A stretch of DNA of 64,000 nt from Methyloversatilis universalis EHg5 (GTDB taxonomy: Bacteria; Pseudomonadota; Gammaproteobacteria; Burkholderiales; Rhodocyclaceae). The notes under the pieces were generated by a model that saw nothing but the letters and a program-made list of their open reading frames with translations, searched no databases and was not told the DNA's origin. Positions 23,243-33,067 of the stretch are shown here, piece after piece. The stretch is taken from NCBI RefSeq assembly GCF_000378945.1, contig NZ_KB900539.1, positions 1,340,427-1,404,426 of the forward strand, read 5' to 3'. Positions within the stretch are counted from its first letter, which is position 1. Every line of letters begins with the position of its first letter. Made by a program: the position numbers and the translations under genes.

Positions 23243-24514
23243 ATGCGTTTCGATACGCTCGCCATTCACGCAGGCTATTCGCCCGACCCGACCACCCGTG
23301 CGGTGGCGGTTCCCATCTACCAGACCACCAGCTACGCCTTCGACGACACCCAGCACGGGGCCGATCTGTTCGATCTGAAGGTCGCGGGCAATATCTACAC
23401 CCGCATCATGAACCCCACCAGCGACGTGCTCGAACAGCGCGTCGCGGCGCTCGAGGGCGGCATCGGTGCGCTGGCGCTCGCGTCCGGGCAGGCCGCCATC
23501 ACCTATGCCATCCTGACCATCGCCGAGGCGGGCGACAACATCGTCGCCACGTCAGCCCTGTACGGCGGCACCTACAACCTGTTCGCCCACACGCTGCCGC
23601 AGTACGGCATCGAGGTGCGTTTCGTCGATGCGTCCGATCCGCAGTCGGCGGCAGCAAAGATCGATGCACGCACCAAGGCGGTGTTCTGCGAATCCATCGG
23701 CAATCCGCTGGGCAATGTGGTCGACTTCGCCGCGTTCGCCCAGGTCGCGCACGAGGCCGGCGTACCGCTCATCGTCGACAACACGGTGCCGTCCCCCTAT
23801 CTGACCCGGCCGTTCGAGCACGGGGCCGACATCGTCGTGCACTCGCTGACCAAGTACATGGGCGGGCACGGCACCAGACTGGGCGGCATCCTGGTCGATA
23901 GCGGCCGTTTTCCGTGGGCCGAACACAAGGCACGCTTCCGCCGGCTGAACGAGCCCGAGGTGAGCTATCACGGCGTGATCTATACCGAGGCGCTCGGGCC
24001 GGCCGCCTATATCGGCCGGGCGCGTACCGTGCCGCTGCGCAATATGGGCGCGGCCATTTCGCCGTTCAACAGCTTCCTCATCCTGCAGGGGCTGGAAACG
24101 CTGGCGCTGCGGATGGATCGTCACTGCGACAACGCGCTCGCGGTGGCCCGCCATCTGCGCGCGCATCCCAAGGTCGAGTGGGTCAATTACGCCGGCCTGC
24201 CGGACCATCCGAGCCACGCGCTGGTGCAGCGCTATTTCGGCGGCAAGGCGTCCGGTCTGCTCACCTTCGGCGTGAAGGGCGGTCGCGAGGCCGGCGCGCG
24301 CTTTCAGGACGCGCTCAAGCTGGTCACCCGGCTGGTCAATATCGGCGACGCCAAATCTCTCGCCTGCCACCCGGCGTCCACCACCCACCGCCAGCTGTCG
24401 CAGGACGAACTGAAGCGGGCAGGGGTGTCGGAAGACATGGTGCGGCTGTCCATCGGCATCGAGCACATCGAGGACATCCTGGCCGATCTGGACCAGGCAC
24501 TGCAGGCTGTTTGA
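23243..24514 (+). CDS. metY: O-acetylhomoserine aminocarboxypropyltransferase (sulfhydrylase)
   Basis: 423 aa, PLP enzyme of the Cys/Met metabolism family. Makes homocysteine from O-acetylhomoserine and sulfide. MetY-type N-terminus (FDTLAIHAGY), YTRIMNPTSDVLE, PLP-Lys in HSLTKYMGGHG, and the C-terminal LACHPASTTH. Length fits MetY (about 425) rather than MetB/MetC (about 385-395). RBS AAGGAGG is 8 nt upstream. A possible promoter TTGGGT-N18-TAGATT lies at 23183-23212. No SAM or SAH riboswitch was recognised in the 115-bp gap. Confidence 0.93.
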   Translation: MRFDTLAIHAGYSPDPTTRAVAVPIYQTTSYAFDDTQHGADLFDLKVAGNIYTRIMNPTSDVLEQRVAALEGGIGALALASGQAAITYAILTIAEAGDNIVATSALYGGTYNLFAHTLPQYGIEVRFVDASDPQSAAAKIDARTKAVFCESIGNPLGNVVDFAAFAQVAHEAGVPLIVDNTVPSPYLTRPFEHGADIVVHSLTKYMGGHGTRLGGILVDSGRFPWAEHKARFRRLNEPEVSYHGVIYTEALGPAAYIGRARTVPLRNMGAAISPFNSFLILQGLETLALRMDRHCDNALAVARHLRAHPKVEWVNYAGLPDHPSHALVQRYFGGKASGLLTFGVKGGREAGARFQDALKLVTRLVNIGDAKSLACHPASTTHRQLSQDELKRAGVSEDMVRLSIGIEHIEDILADLDQALQAV

Positions 24515-24549
24515 TCGCGGTCAGAGGGTGGCTGGATGAATTGTTTCAC

Positions 24550-24567
24550 CGTCACAGAGGCGTAACA
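24550..24567 (+). promoter_or_regulatory. Pho-box-like site upstream of pstS
   Basis: Two 7-mers, CGTCACA (24550-24556) and CGTAACA (24561-24567), are spaced by 4 nt, the layout of PhoB half-sites (CTGTCAT-N4-CTGTCAT). A CATAAA -10-like hexamer follows at 24575-24580, where PhoB-activated promoters place it. Confidence 0.6.
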
Positions 24568-24627
24568 AAGCATTCATAAACTGCGTTCCGTCGCATCGCA
24601 ACACGACGCAATCTTACGGAGAGTCTG

Positions 24628-25629
24628 ATGAACGTACGCAAGATCACCACCCTCGCAGCCGCTGTCGGCGCCCTTTTTGTTTCGGCATCCGCACTGGCTA
24701 ACCAGCCGCTGGTCAAGATCGACGGTTCGAGCACGGTGTTCCCGATCACCGAAGCGGTGGCCGAAGAGTTCCAGAAAGCCAAGAAGGGCGCCGTCCGCGT
24801 GACCGTGGGTATTTCCGGTACCGGCGGCGGCTTCAAGAAGTTCTGCCGCGGCGAGACCGACATCTCGAACGCTTCGCGTCCGATCCTGGACAAGGAAATG
24901 GCTGACTGCAAGGCCGCCGGCATCAAGTACATCGAACTGCCGGTCGCTTTCGACGCGCTCACGCTGGTGATGAACCCGAAGAACGCCTTCCTGAAGCAGA
25001 TCACGGTCGCCGAACTGAAGACCATGTGGGAACCGGCTGCCCAGGCCAAAGTGCTGAAGTGGAACCAGGTCAATGCCGCATGGCCGGATACCGGCCTGAA
25101 GCTGTTCGGCCCGGGCGCCGATTCGGGCACTTTCGACTACTTCACCGAAGCGGTCGTCGGCAAGGCCAAGTCCAGCCGCGGTGACTTCACCGCGTCGGAA
25201 GACGACAACGTGCTGGTGCAGGGCGTGTCGCGTGACGCAGGTGCGCTGGGCTACTTCGGTTTCGCCTACTACCTGGAAAACAAGGACAAGCTGAAGGCGG
25301 TGCCGGTGGTCAATCCGAAGACCGGCAAGGCAGTCGAGCCGTCGCTGGAAGCGGTCATTTCCGGCGATTACCAGCCGCTGTCGCGCCCGATCTTCATCTA
25401 CGTGAATGCCGCTTCGGTGGATAAGCCGGAAGTGAAGGAATTCGTCGAGTTCTACCTGAAGAACGGCGCCGCGCTGACCAAGGAAGTGAAGTACGTGCCG
25501 CTGACCGACGCCGACTACAAGCACGCGCTGGACAACTTCAGCAAGAAGAAGACCGGCACCGCCTTCGGTGGCCACTCGGAAGTGGGTGTCAAGGTGTCTG
25601 ACCTGCTCAAGCGCGATCCGAAGGAATAA
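24628..25629 (+). CDS. pstS: Phosphate ABC transporter, periplasmic binding protein
   Basis: 333 aa. Sec signal peptide of about 24 residues (MNVRKITTLAAAVGALFVS, cleavage near ALA-NQ). Phosphate-contact motifs: DGSSTVFPI near the mature N-terminus, GISGTGGGF, and GADSGTFDY in the second lobe. Captures phosphate in the periplasm for PstCAB. Preceded by a Pho-box-like site and followed by a terminator-type hairpin, which should make it more abundant than the membrane subunits. Confidence 0.96.
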   Translation: MNVRKITTLAAAVGALFVSASALANQPLVKIDGSSTVFPITEAVAEEFQKAKKGAVRVTVGISGTGGGFKKFCRGETDISNASRPILDKEMADCKAAGIKYIELPVAFDALTLVMNPKNAFLKQITVAELKTMWEPAAQAKVLKWNQVNAAWPDTGLKLFGPGADSGTFDYFTEAVVGKAKSSRGDFTASEDDNVLVQGVSRDAGALGYFGFAYYLENKDKLKAVPVVNPKTGKAVEPSLEAVISGDYQPLSRPIFIYVNAASVDKPEVKEFVEFYLKNGAALTKEVKYVPLTDADYKHALDNFSKKKTGTAFGGHSEVGVKVSDLLKRDPKE

Positions 25630-25644
25630 GCGTCGCGTAGCGAG

Positions 25645-25673
25645 GCCCCGGGACAGTGTTCCGGGGCTTTTTG
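25645..25673 (+). terminator. Partial terminator between pstS and pstC
   Basis: GCCCCGGGA (25645-25653) pairs with TTCCGGGGC (25659-25667), one G-U pair, then TTTTT. It likely attenuates transcription into pstCAB. Confidence 0.85.
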
Positions 25674-25709
25674 TCGTCCGGTGCCCGGCGCAAGCCCGGC
25701 ACCGATAAA

Positions 25710-26681
25710 ATGAGCGCCCTTCACATGTCCGCCAACGCCCCGCCCATGTCCGCTCCCCTGTCGAGTGCTCCGGATACGGTCAGTGACCGTCTGCGCAAGC
25801 GCGCATCCCGCCACGTCAAGGAGAGGGTGATCGAATTCATCCTCTTTTCCGCCGCCTCGATTTCGGTGCTGACCACCGCGGCCATCGTCTACATCCTGGT
25901 CAGCGAATCGCTGACGCTGTTCGAACACGTGTCGCTGTGGGATTTCCTGACCGACACGCAGTGGACGCCGCTGTTCGACGATGCGCACTACGGCATCATG
26001 GTGCTGCTGTCGGGTACGCTCACCAGTTCATTCGTTGCGCTGGCGGTGGCGCTGCCGCTGGGCACCATCATCGCGATCTGGCTGTCCGAGTTCGCCTCTT
26101 TCAAGACCCGCGAGTTCGCCAAGCCGGTACTTGAACTGCTGGGCGGCGTGCCCACCATCATCTATGGCTACTTCGCGCTGATGGTGGTGACGCCGGCGCT
26201 GCAGTCCATCTGGCCCGATCTGCCGGGCTTCAGTCTGCTGTCAGCCGGTCTGGTGATGGGCGTCATGATCATTCCGTACGTGAGTTCGCTGTCCGAAGAC
26301 GCGATGCGCGCGGTGCCGATGAGCCTGCGCGAAGGCTCGTACGCAATGGGCGCGACCCGTCTGCAGACCGCGCTGCGCACCGTGGTGCCGGCCGCGACCT
26401 CGGGCATCGCCTCGGCCTACATCCTGGGCATTTCGCGGGCGGTGGGCGAAACCATGATTCTGGCGGTAGCCGCCGGCATGCAGCCCAACCTGACCTTCAA
26501 TCCGGCCGAGCCGGGTGCGACCATCACGTCCTACATCGTGCAGGTGGCACTGGGTGATCTGCCGCACGGTTCGGTCGGCTATCAGACCATTTTCGCCGCC
26601 GGTCTGACGCTGATGCTGATGACCCTCTGTTTCAACCTGCTTGGCTACTACCTGCGCAAGCGCTTCCGCGAGGTGTATTGA
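25710..26681 (+). CDS. pstC: Phosphate ABC transporter permease PstC
   Basis: 323 aa from ATG 25710. Six membrane helices, first about residues 35-60 (FILFSAASISVLTTAAIVYILV), and the permease EAA loop around SLREGSYAMGATRLQT. The frame runs back to 25656 but that part covers the terminator. ATG codons at 25725 and 25746 are also possible because none has a clear RBS. Pairs with PstA. Stop and pstA start are 3 nt apart. Confidence 0.94.
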   Translation: MSALHMSANAPPMSAPLSSAPDTVSDRLRKRASRHVKERVIEFILFSAASISVLTTAAIVYILVSESLTLFEHVSLWDFLTDTQWTPLFDDAHYGIMVLLSGTLTSSFVALAVALPLGTIIAIWLSEFASFKTREFAKPVLELLGGVPTIIYGYFALMVVTPALQSIWPDLPGFSLLSAGLVMGVMIIPYVSSLSEDAMRAVPMSLREGSYAMGATRLQTALRTVVPAATSGIASAYILGISRAVGETMILAVAAGMQPNLTFNPAEPGATITSYIVQVALGDLPHGSVGYQTIFAAGLTLMLMTLCFNLLGYYLRKRFREVY

Positions 26682-26684
26682 TCC

Positions 26685-27608
26685 ATGAACCAACAGGACC
26701 TCCAGGCCATCCGGGCCATCATCACCCGTCACAAGCGCTGGGACATGCTGTTCGGCCTGCTCGGCCTGCTCGCGCTGATGGTGGGTGTGCTGACGCTGAC
26801 CGTGCTGTTCGCCGACATGGCGATCAAGGGCGCGAGCCGCATCGACTACGACTTCCTGACCAACTTTCCGTCGCGCCGCGCAGGCAGTGCCGGCATCCTG
26901 TCTGCCTGGGTGGGCACCATCCTGGTCATGCTGGTGACCGCCTTCTCGGCGGTGCCGCTGGGCGTGGCGGCCGGTGTCTATCTCGAGGAATACGCACCGA
27001 AGAACTGGATGACCGACATCATCGAGATCAACGTGACCAACCTCGCGGGCGTGCCGTCCATCGTGTATGGCCTGCTGGCGCTGGGGCTGTTCGTCTACAA
27101 GTTCGGTTTCGGTCAGAGCATTCTGTCGGCCGGTCTGACGCTGGGCCTGCTCATCCTGCCGGTGGTCATCGTGGCCACCCGCGAGTCGATCCGCGCGATT
27201 CCGCAGATGGTGCGCGAAGGCGCCTATGCCTGCGGTGCGACGACCTGGCAGACGGTGCGCGACCACATCGTGCCGTACTCGAGTGCCGGCATCCTGACCG
27301 GCGTCATCATCGGCATGGCCCGCGCCATCGGCGAGACCGCGCCCATCATCACCATCGGCGCGCTCACCTTCATCGCCTTCCTGCCGCCGGCGCCCTACAC
27401 CGAGGTGTTCCCCTTCATCAGCTTCGACTGGCTGACCGCCCCCTTCACCGTGATGCCGATCCAGATGTTCAACTGGACTTCGCGCCCTGAAGCGGCTTTC
27501 CAGGTCAATGCGGCTGCTGCCGGCTTCCTGCTGGTGCTGATGACGCTGTGCATGAACGGCGCCGCGATCTGGCTGCGCTACCGCCTGCGTCGCAACATCA
27601 AGTGGTGA
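26685..27608 (+). CDS. pstA: Phosphate ABC transporter permease PstA
   Basis: 307 aa, six membrane helices, EAA loop around MVREGAYACGATTWQT and the family segment NLAGVPSIVYGLLALG. Forms the inner-membrane channel with PstC. Confidence 0.95.
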   Translation: MNQQDLQAIRAIITRHKRWDMLFGLLGLLALMVGVLTLTVLFADMAIKGASRIDYDFLTNFPSRRAGSAGILSAWVGTILVMLVTAFSAVPLGVAAGVYLEEYAPKNWMTDIIEINVTNLAGVPSIVYGLLALGLFVYKFGFGQSILSAGLTLGLLILPVVIVATRESIRAIPQMVREGAYACGATTWQTVRDHIVPYSSAGILTGVIIGMARAIGETAPIITIGALTFIAFLPPAPYTEVFPFISFDWLTAPFTVMPIQMFNWTSRPEAAFQVNAAAAGFLLVLMTLCMNGAAIWLRYRLRRNIKW

Positions 27609-27653
27609 TCCACGCCGGCCCCCGCTGAATCCAACATTCGAGAAAGACCGACC

Positions 27654-28439
27654 ATGACCATTGCGACCGATGTGCGCACCCAGGCGAAGGCCGAAGTCCA
27701 GAATCTGAACTTCCATTACGGTGCCTTCCATGCCCTGAAGGGCATCAACATGCCGGTGCACGAGAAGAAAGTGACCGCGCTGATCGGCCCGTCGGGCTGC
27801 GGCAAATCCACGCTGCTGCGCTGCTTCAACCGGATGCACGACCTGTACCCGGGCAACCGCTACGACGGCAAGATCCTGCTGCATCCGGACAACACCAATC
27901 TGCTCGACGAACAGGTCGATCCGATCGAGGTGCGCATGCGCATCAGCATGGTGTTCCAGAAGCCGAACCCGTTCCCGAAGTCGATCTACGAGAACGTCGC
28001 TTACGGCCTGCGCGTGCGTGGCGAGAAGCGCCGTTCGGTGATCGATGAGCGGGTGGAGCAGGCGCTGCGCGGCGCCGCACTGTGGGATGAGGTGAAGCAT
28101 CGCCTGAACGAGCTGGGCGCCAATCTTTCCGGCGGCCAGCAGCAGCGTCTGTGCATCGCCCGCGCACTGGCGACCGACCCGGAAATCATCCTGTTCGACG
28201 AGCCGACTTCGGCGCTCGATCCGATCGCTACCGCCAGCATCGAAGAACTGGTGACCGAGCTGAAGGACAAGGTGACCATCCTGATCGTGACCCACAACAT
28301 GCAGCAGGCGGCCCGCGTGTCGGACTACACCGCTTACATGTACATGGGCGAACTGGTCGAGTTCGGCCTGACCGACCAGATCTTCATCAAGCCGCAGAAG
28401 AAGGAAACCGAGGACTACATCACCGGCCGCTTCGGCTGA
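27654..28439 (+). CDS. pstB: Phosphate ABC transporter ATPase
   Basis: 261 aa. Walker [10 protein letters not shown]-loop in [16 protein letters not shown], signature LSGGQQQR, Walker [12 protein letters not shown] and switch His in THNMQQA. Energises PstCA. phoU, which usually follows, is absent: tpiA comes next. Confidence 0.97.
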   Translation: MTIATDVRTQAKAEVQNLNFHYGAFHALKGINMPVHEKKVTALIGPSGCGKSTLLRCFNRMHDLYPGNRYDGKILLHPDNTNLLDEQVDPIEVRMRISMVFQKPNPFPKSIYENVAYGLRVRGEKRRSVIDERVEQALRGAALWDEVKHRLNELGANLSGGQQQRLCIARALATDPEIILFDEPTSALDPIATASIEELVTELKDKVTILIVTHNMQQAARVSDYTAYMYMGELVEFGLTDQIFIKPQKKETEDYITGRFG

Positions 28440-28492
28440 CAGCGATCAAGTCCGTTCCCGCTCCGGCCCCGGATTTTTGCGCTGCGATGCGC

Positions 28493-28498
28493 TAGAAT
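28493..28498 (+). promoter_or_regulatory. Possible -10 of the tpiA-secG unit
   Basis: TAGAAT lies 36 nt before the tpiA ATG. No good -35 at 16-18 bp; the nearest TTGCGC (28477) is too close. Confidence 0.3.
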
Positions 28499-28533
28499 CC
28501 GGGGCTTTGCTTTTGGCGCGCAGGCGGATACGA

Positions 28534-29283
28534 ATGCGGAAACTCGTTGTAGGCAACTGGAAAATGCACGGCGGCCTGGCGGCCAACGCCGAATTGCTCG
28601 GCGCCCTGCGCGCAGCGGGCGATCAGGGCTGCCCGTCGGCGGTCTGCGTTCCTTTCCCCTATCTGTCTCAGGTGCAGACGTTGCTGGGCGGTTCGGACGT
28701 TGCATGGGGCGCACAGAATCTGAGCGAGCATGCGGTAGGGGCCTACACCGGTGAGGTGTCCGGCGCGATGCTGAACGATTTCGGCTGCCGCTATGTCATC
28801 GTCGGCCATTCCGAAAGGCGTGCGCTGTTCGGCGACAGCGACGAACGGGTTGCGGCCAAGGTCGATGCGGCGCTGGCGGCAAAACTGCTGCCCATTCTGT
28901 GCGTCGGCGAAACGCTGGATGAACGCGAAGGCGGCGTGACCGAGGCGGTGGTCGAGCGCCAGCTGCGTGCGGTGTTCGAGCGCGGCGGTGCTGCTGCGCT
29001 GGGTGCCTGCGTACTGGCCTACGAGCCGGTCTGGGCCATCGGTACCGGCAAGACCGCAACGCCGGAGCAGGCGCAGGCAGTGCATGCCTTCATCCGGGTG
29101 CGACTGGGTGAGTGGTGCGGTGCCGAAGTGGCCGCGCGCACGACGATTCTTTACGGCGGCAGCGTCAAGCCGCAGAACGCCGCCGAGCTGTTCGGGCAGG
29201 CGGATATTGATGGTGGTCTGATTGGTGGTGCGTCGCTGGTGGCCGGGGATTTCCTCGCCATCGTGGCGGCGGCCGCTTCTTGA
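28534..29283 (+). CDS. tpiA: Triose-phosphate isomerase
   Basis: 249 aa from ATG 28534. Interconverts dihydroxyacetone phosphate and glyceraldehyde-3-phosphate. GNWKMHG (Lys), VGHSERR (His), catalytic Glu in YEPVWAIGTGKTAT and the phosphate loop LYGGSVKP are intact. An upstream in-frame extension to 28477 would cover the probable -10, so it was rejected. secG follows after 9 nt. Confidence 0.97.
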   Translation: MRKLVVGNWKMHGGLAANAELLGALRAAGDQGCPSAVCVPFPYLSQVQTLLGGSDVAWGAQNLSEHAVGAYTGEVSGAMLNDFGCRYVIVGHSERRALFGDSDERVAAKVDAALAAKLLPILCVGETLDEREGGVTEAVVERQLRAVFERGGAAALGACVLAYEPVWAIGTGKTATPEQAQAVHAFIRVRLGEWCGAEVAARTTILYGGSVKPQNAAELFGQADIDGGLIGGASLVAGDFLAIVAAAAS

Positions 29284-29292
29284 GGTGATGTG

Positions 29293-29664
29293 ATGGGTAT
29301 CGTTTTCTCTCTGGTGTTGTCGGTTCACGTGCTGGTCGGCGTGGGCGTCATCGTTCTGGTGCTGCTGCAGCATGGCAAGGGCGCCGACATGGGCGCAGCT
29401 TTCGGCAGCGGTGCGTCCGGCAGCCTGTTCGGTTCGTCCGGTTCGGCCAACTTCCTGAGCCGCACGACCGCGGCGCTGGCCGCAGTGTTCTTCTGCACCA
29501 GCCTGGCGCTGAGCTATCTGGCGACCAATCAGCCGAAATCGGGTGCCAGTTCGGTGATTGATGCGGCCAAGGGTGTCACCGTTCCGGTGGCGCCTGGTGC
29601 GGCGCAACAAGCTCCGGCAGCCCCGGCGCAGCCCGATTCCAAGGCCGCCGACATTCCGAAGTAA
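29293..29664 (+). CDS. secG: Preprotein translocase subunit SecG
   Basis: 123 aa from ATG 29293 (GAGG 7 nt upstream; a GTG at 29290 is in frame). Two membrane helices (about 5-25 and 55-75) joined by the Gly/Ser-rich GAAFGSGASGSLFGSSGS loop, typical of SecG. The C-terminal tail is Ala/Pro/Gln-rich and variable. Assists SecYE translocation. tpiA-secG-nuo is a conserved betaproteobacterial order; the tRNA-Leu often found after secG is not seen here. Confidence 0.94.
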   Translation: MGIVFSLVLSVHVLVGVGVIVLVLLQHGKGADMGAAFGSGASGSLFGSSGSANFLSRTTAALAAVFFCTSLALSYLATNQPKSGASSVIDAAKGVTVPVAPGAAQQAPAAPAQPDSKAADIPK

Positions 29665-29675
29665 GTCGCAGACGT

Positions 29676-29707
29676 CGTGAAACGCGCTATACTCCGCGCG
29701 TTTCACG
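29676..29707. promoter_or_regulatory. 11-bp perfect palindrome enclosing a -10 box upstream of nuoA
   Basis: CGTGAAACGCG (29676-29686) and CGCGTTTCACG (29697-29707) are exact inverted repeats around a 10-nt centre that contains TATACT (29688-29693), a good -10. A repressor on the palindrome would cover the promoter. No T run follows, so it does not look like the secG terminator. It lies 104 nt before nuoA, the first gene of the 14-gene operon. Confidence 0.5.
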
Positions 29708-29810
29708 CTGCAGTGCAACGTGGTGCGCAGCCTATCGGTTGTGCGCCGTAAACCGGCCCCGGATTACTCGCCGCGCCGCCGGACACGATTTCAGGCATGA
29801 ATGACCCGTC

Positions 29811-30167
29811 ATGTTGATCGAATATTTCCCGATCCTCCTGTTCATCCTCATCGGCATCGGTTTTGGTTTCGTGCCGATGATCGCAGGCAAGCTGGTCGGC
29901 CCCAGCAGACCGGATCCCGAAAAGCTCTCCCCCTACGAGTGTGGCTTCGAAGCGTTCGAAGACACGCGCATGAAGTTCGATGTGCGTTACTACCTCGTGG
30001 CCATCCTGTTCATCCTGTTCGACCTGGAAATCGCCTTCCTCTTCCCGTGGGCCATCGTGCTCGAAGAGATCGGCATGTTCGGCTTTGTCGCGATGATGAT
30101 TTTCCTCGGCATTCTGGTCGTGGGTTTCATCTATGAATGGAAGAAGGGCGCGCTGGACTGGGAGTGA
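29811..30167 (+). CDS. nuoA: NADH-quinone oxidoreductase subunit A
   Basis: 118 aa, three membrane helices, with the conserved [20 protein letters not shown] loop (20 residues) between the first and second. Small membrane subunit at the junction of the peripheral and membrane arms of complex I. First gene of nuoA-N. Confidence 0.97.
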   Translation: MLIEYFPILLFILIGIGFGFVPMIAGKLVGPSRPDPEKLSPYECGFEAFEDTRMKFDVRYYLVAILFILFDLEIAFLFPWAIVLEEIGMFGFVAMMIFLGILVVGFIYEWKKGALDWE

Positions 30168-30224
30168 TTCCCTCTGGCGTCGGGGTGCGCTGCGCCCATA
30201 CACGTAATCAAGACGGATTGATCG

Positions 30225-30701
30225 ATGAGCATTGAAGGCGTTCTTCAGGAAGGCTTCGTCACGACGCAGCTGGACAAGCTGATCAACTGGACGCGTACCG
30301 GTTCGTTGTGGCCGATGACCTTTGGTCTGGCCTGTTGTGCGGTCGAAATGATGCAGGCGGGCGCGTCCCGCTATGACCTCGACCGCTTCGGCATCGTGTT
30401 CCGGCCGAGTCCGCGACAATCCGATCTGATGATTGTCGCCGGCACGCTTTGCAACAAGATGGCACCGGCGCTGCGCCGTGTGTACGACCAGATGCCCGAG
30501 CCGCGCTGGGTGCTCTCGATGGGCTCCTGTGCCAACGGTGGCGGCTACTACCACTACTCCTATTCCGTCGTGCGCGGCTGTGACCGCATCGTGCCGGTCG
30601 ATGTCTATGTGCCCGGCTGTCCGCCGACCGCCGAGGCGCTGATCTACGGTCTGATGCAGCTGCAGAACAAGATCCGTCGCACCAGCACGATCGCACGCTG
30701 A
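30225..30701 (+). CDS. nuoB: NADH-quinone oxidoreductase subunit B
   Basis: 158 aa. Holds the terminal Fe-S cluster N2 that reduces quinone. Cysteine ligands: C37 and C38 in [10 protein letters not shown]102 in MGSCANGGG and C132 in [11 protein letters not shown]. Confidence 0.98.
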   Translation: MSIEGVLQEGFVTTQLDKLINWTRTGSLWPMTFGLACCAVEMMQAGASRYDLDRFGIVFRPSPRQSDLMIVAGTLCNKMAPALRRVYDQMPEPRWVLSMGSCANGGGYYHYSYSVVRGCDRIVPVDVYVPGCPPTAEALIYGLMQLQNKIRRTSTIAR

Positions 30702-30716
30702 GGCCTGACGACCGCC

Positions 30717-31316
30717 ATGAGCACACGCATTGAATCCCTGCGCGACGCACTGGTCGCGCAGTTCGGCGACAAGATCCGCGCCACGCTCGCCCTGGGCGAG
30801 CTGACGGTCGAAGTGGCCGCCGAGGACTATCACGATATTTCGCTCGCGCTGCGCGATCACGCCGATACGCCGTTCGAACAGCTGATTGATCTGTGTGGCG
30901 TCGACTATTCGACCCACACTTCGCGCAGCGAAGGCCTGCGTTACGCAGTGGTCGTCCACCTGATGTCGGTGGCGGCGAACCTGCGGCTGCGCCTGCGTAC
31001 CTTCGCGGCCGACGACGGCTTCCCGGTGGTCGCCTCGGTTAACGACGTCTGGCCGGCCGCGAACTGGTTCGAGCGCGAGGCCTTCGACCTGTTCGGCATC
31101 CTGTTCGCCGGCCATGGCGACCTGCGCCGTCTGCTGACTGACTACGGTTTCGTCGGCCATCCTTTCCGCAAGGATTTCCCGATTTCCGGTCATGTCGAAA
31201 TGCGCTACGACCCGGATACCAAGCGGGTCATCTACCAGCCGGTCACCATCGCACCGCGCGAAGTCACGCCGCGCGTCGTGCGCGAAGAAAACTACGGGGA
31301 CGTCGGCCATGGCTGA
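30717..31316 (+). CDS. nuoC: NADH-quinone oxidoreductase subunit C
   Basis: 199 aa, the 30-kDa peripheral subunit, separate from NuoD (not the fused NuoCD of E. coli). Signature [20 protein letters not shown] and the following [17 protein letters not shown]. Its last 8 nt overlap nuoD. Confidence 0.97.
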   Translation: MSTRIESLRDALVAQFGDKIRATLALGELTVEVAAEDYHDISLALRDHADTPFEQLIDLCGVDYSTHTSRSEGLRYAVVVHLMSVAANLRLRLRTFAADDGFPVVASVNDVWPAANWFEREAFDLFGILFAGHGDLRRLLTDYGFVGHPFRKDFPISGHVEMRYDPDTKRVIYQPVTIAPREVTPRVVREENYGDVGHG

Positions 31317-32562
31317 AATCCGCAACTACACGATGAACTTCGGGCCGCAGCATCCGGCGGCCCACGGCGTGCTGCGCCTGGTGCTCGAACTGGACGGCGA
31401 AGTCGTCCAGCGTGCCGATCCGCACATCGGCCTGCTGCACCGCGCGACCGAAAAGCTGGCCGAAACCCGCACCTGGGTTCAGAGCGTGCCCTACATGGAC
31501 CGCCTGGACTACGTGTCGATGATGTGCAACGAGCACGCCTACTGCATGGCGATCGAGAAGCTGCTGAATCTCGACGTGCCGGAGCGTGCCCAGTACATCC
31601 GCGTCATGTTCGACGAAATCACCCGCATCCTGAACCACCTGCTGTGGCTGGGTGCGCATGCGCTCGACGTCGGCGCGATGACGGTGTTCCTGTACGCCTT
31701 CCGCGAACGGGAAGACCTGATGGACGCCTACGAGGCGGTGTCGGGCGCGCGCATGCACGCGGCCTACTATCGTCCGGGTGGCGTGTATCGCGACCTGCCG
31801 GACACGATGCCGCAGTACCAGGCGAACAAGTTCAAGAACGCTGACGCGATCAAGCGCCTGAACGAGAACCGCAGCGGCTCGATGCTCGATTTTCTGCAGG
31901 ATTTCACCGACCGCTTCCCGCGCTATGTCGACGAGTACGAAACCCTGCTCACCGACAACCGCATCTGGAAGCAGCGTCTGGTCGACATCGGCATTGTGAC
32001 GCCCGAGCGCGCCAAGGCGCTCGGCTTTACCGGTCCGATGCTGCGCGGTTCGGGCATCGCCTGGGATCTGCGCAAGAAGCAGCCGTACGAAGTGTACGAC
32101 CGCATGGAGTTCGACATCCCGGTCGGCACCAATGGCGACAGCTACGACCGCTATCTGGTACGCATCGAGGAAATGCGCCAGTCCAACCGCATCGTCCGTC
32201 AGTGCATCGACTGGCTGCGCAAGAATCCGGGGCCGGTCATCAGCGACAACCACAAGGTTGCACCGCCGTCGCGTGAAGCGATGAAGGGCAATATGGAAGA
32301 GCTGATCCACCACTTCAAGCTGTTCACCGAAGGCATCCACGTGCCGTCCGGCGAATGCTATGCGGCGGTCGAGCATCCGAAGGGCGAGTTCGGCATCTAC
32401 GCGATGTCGGATGGCGCCAACAAACCCTACCGCCTGAAGATCCGCGCGCCCGGTTTCGCACACCTGGCCGCGATGGATGAAATGTCCCGCGGACACATGA
32501 TTTCCGACGTCGTGGCCATCATCGGCACGATGGACGTCGTGTTCGGCGAGATTGACCGATAA
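31309..32562 (+). CDS. nuoD: NADH-quinone oxidoreductase subunit D
   Basis: 417 aa from ATG 31309 ([20 protein letters not shown]). The 49-kDa subunit forming the quinone pocket with NuoB; it descends from hydrogenase large subunits but has no NiFe ligands. The longer upstream frame lies inside nuoC and was rejected. Confidence 0.97.
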   Translation: MAEIRNYTMNFGPQHPAAHGVLRLVLELDGEVVQRADPHIGLLHRATEKLAETRTWVQSVPYMDRLDYVSMMCNEHAYCMAIEKLLNLDVPERAQYIRVMFDEITRILNHLLWLGAHALDVGAMTVFLYAFREREDLMDAYEAVSGARMHAAYYRPGGVYRDLPDTMPQYQANKFKNADAIKRLNENRSGSMLDFLQDFTDRFPRYVDEYETLLTDNRIWKQRLVDIGIVTPERAKALGFTGPMLRGSGIAWDLRKKQPYEVYDRMEFDIPVGTNGDSYDRYLVRIEEMRQSNRIVRQCIDWLRKNPGPVISDNHKVAPPSREAMKGNMEELIHHFKLFTEGIHVPSGECYAAVEHPKGEFGIYAMSDGANKPYRLKIRAPGFAHLAAMDEMSRGHMISDVVAIIGTMDVVFGEIDR

Positions 32563-32584
32563 GCATCCGGTGAGCATCGACAGA

Positions 32585-33067
32585 ATGACTTTCTCGCTGA
32601 ATGAAGCTTCGCGCGCGGCGATTGACCGCGAAGTCGCGAAGTATCCCGAAGGCCAGGCGATTTCCGCCGTGATGGCAGGCCTGCGCATTGCGCAGGAACA
32701 GAACGGCTGGCTTACGCCCGAGGCGATCGAAGCCGTGGCGACCCATCTGAACATCCCGCCGATGGCGGCGATGGAAGTGGCCACCTTCTACAACATGTAC
32801 GACGTGAAGCCGGTCGGTCGCTGGAAGATCACCGTCTGCACCAACCTGCCCTGTGCGCTGTCCGGCGGCGAGCAGGCCGCCGAGTACGTGAAGGAAAAGC
32901 TGGGCATCGGTTTCAACGAAACCACCGCCGACGGCCGTTTCACGCTGAAGGAAGGTGAGTGCATGGGCGTGTGCGGTGACGCACCGGCCATCATCGTGAA
33001 CAACACCCGCCTGTGCAGCTGGATGAGCCGCGAAAAGATCGACGCACTGCTGGACGAACTGAAATGA
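32585..33067 (+). CDS. nuoE: NADH-quinone oxidoreductase subunit E
   Basis: 160 aa from ATG 32585, preceded by GGTGAG. In-frame TTG (32552, overlapping nuoD) and GTG (32570) are alternatives. Thioredoxin-like protein binding 2Fe-2S cluster N1a by Cys in VCTNLPCAL and [11 protein letters not shown]. Its TGA overlaps the nuoF ATG (ATGA). Confidence 0.95.
   Translation: MTFSLNEASRAAIDREVAKYPEGQAISAVMAGLRIAQEQNGWLTPEAIEAVATHLNIPPMAAMEVATFYNMYDVKPVGRWKITVCTNLPCALSGGEQAAEYVKEKLGIGFNETTADGRFTLKEGECMGVCGDAPAIIVNNTRLCSWMSREKIDALLDELK

Noticed and set aside
29665..29810. tRNA-Leu expected between secG and nuoA
   Set aside because: No cloverleaf, T-arm GTTCGA or CCA-proximal stem found on either strand; only the palindrome with a -10 is present.
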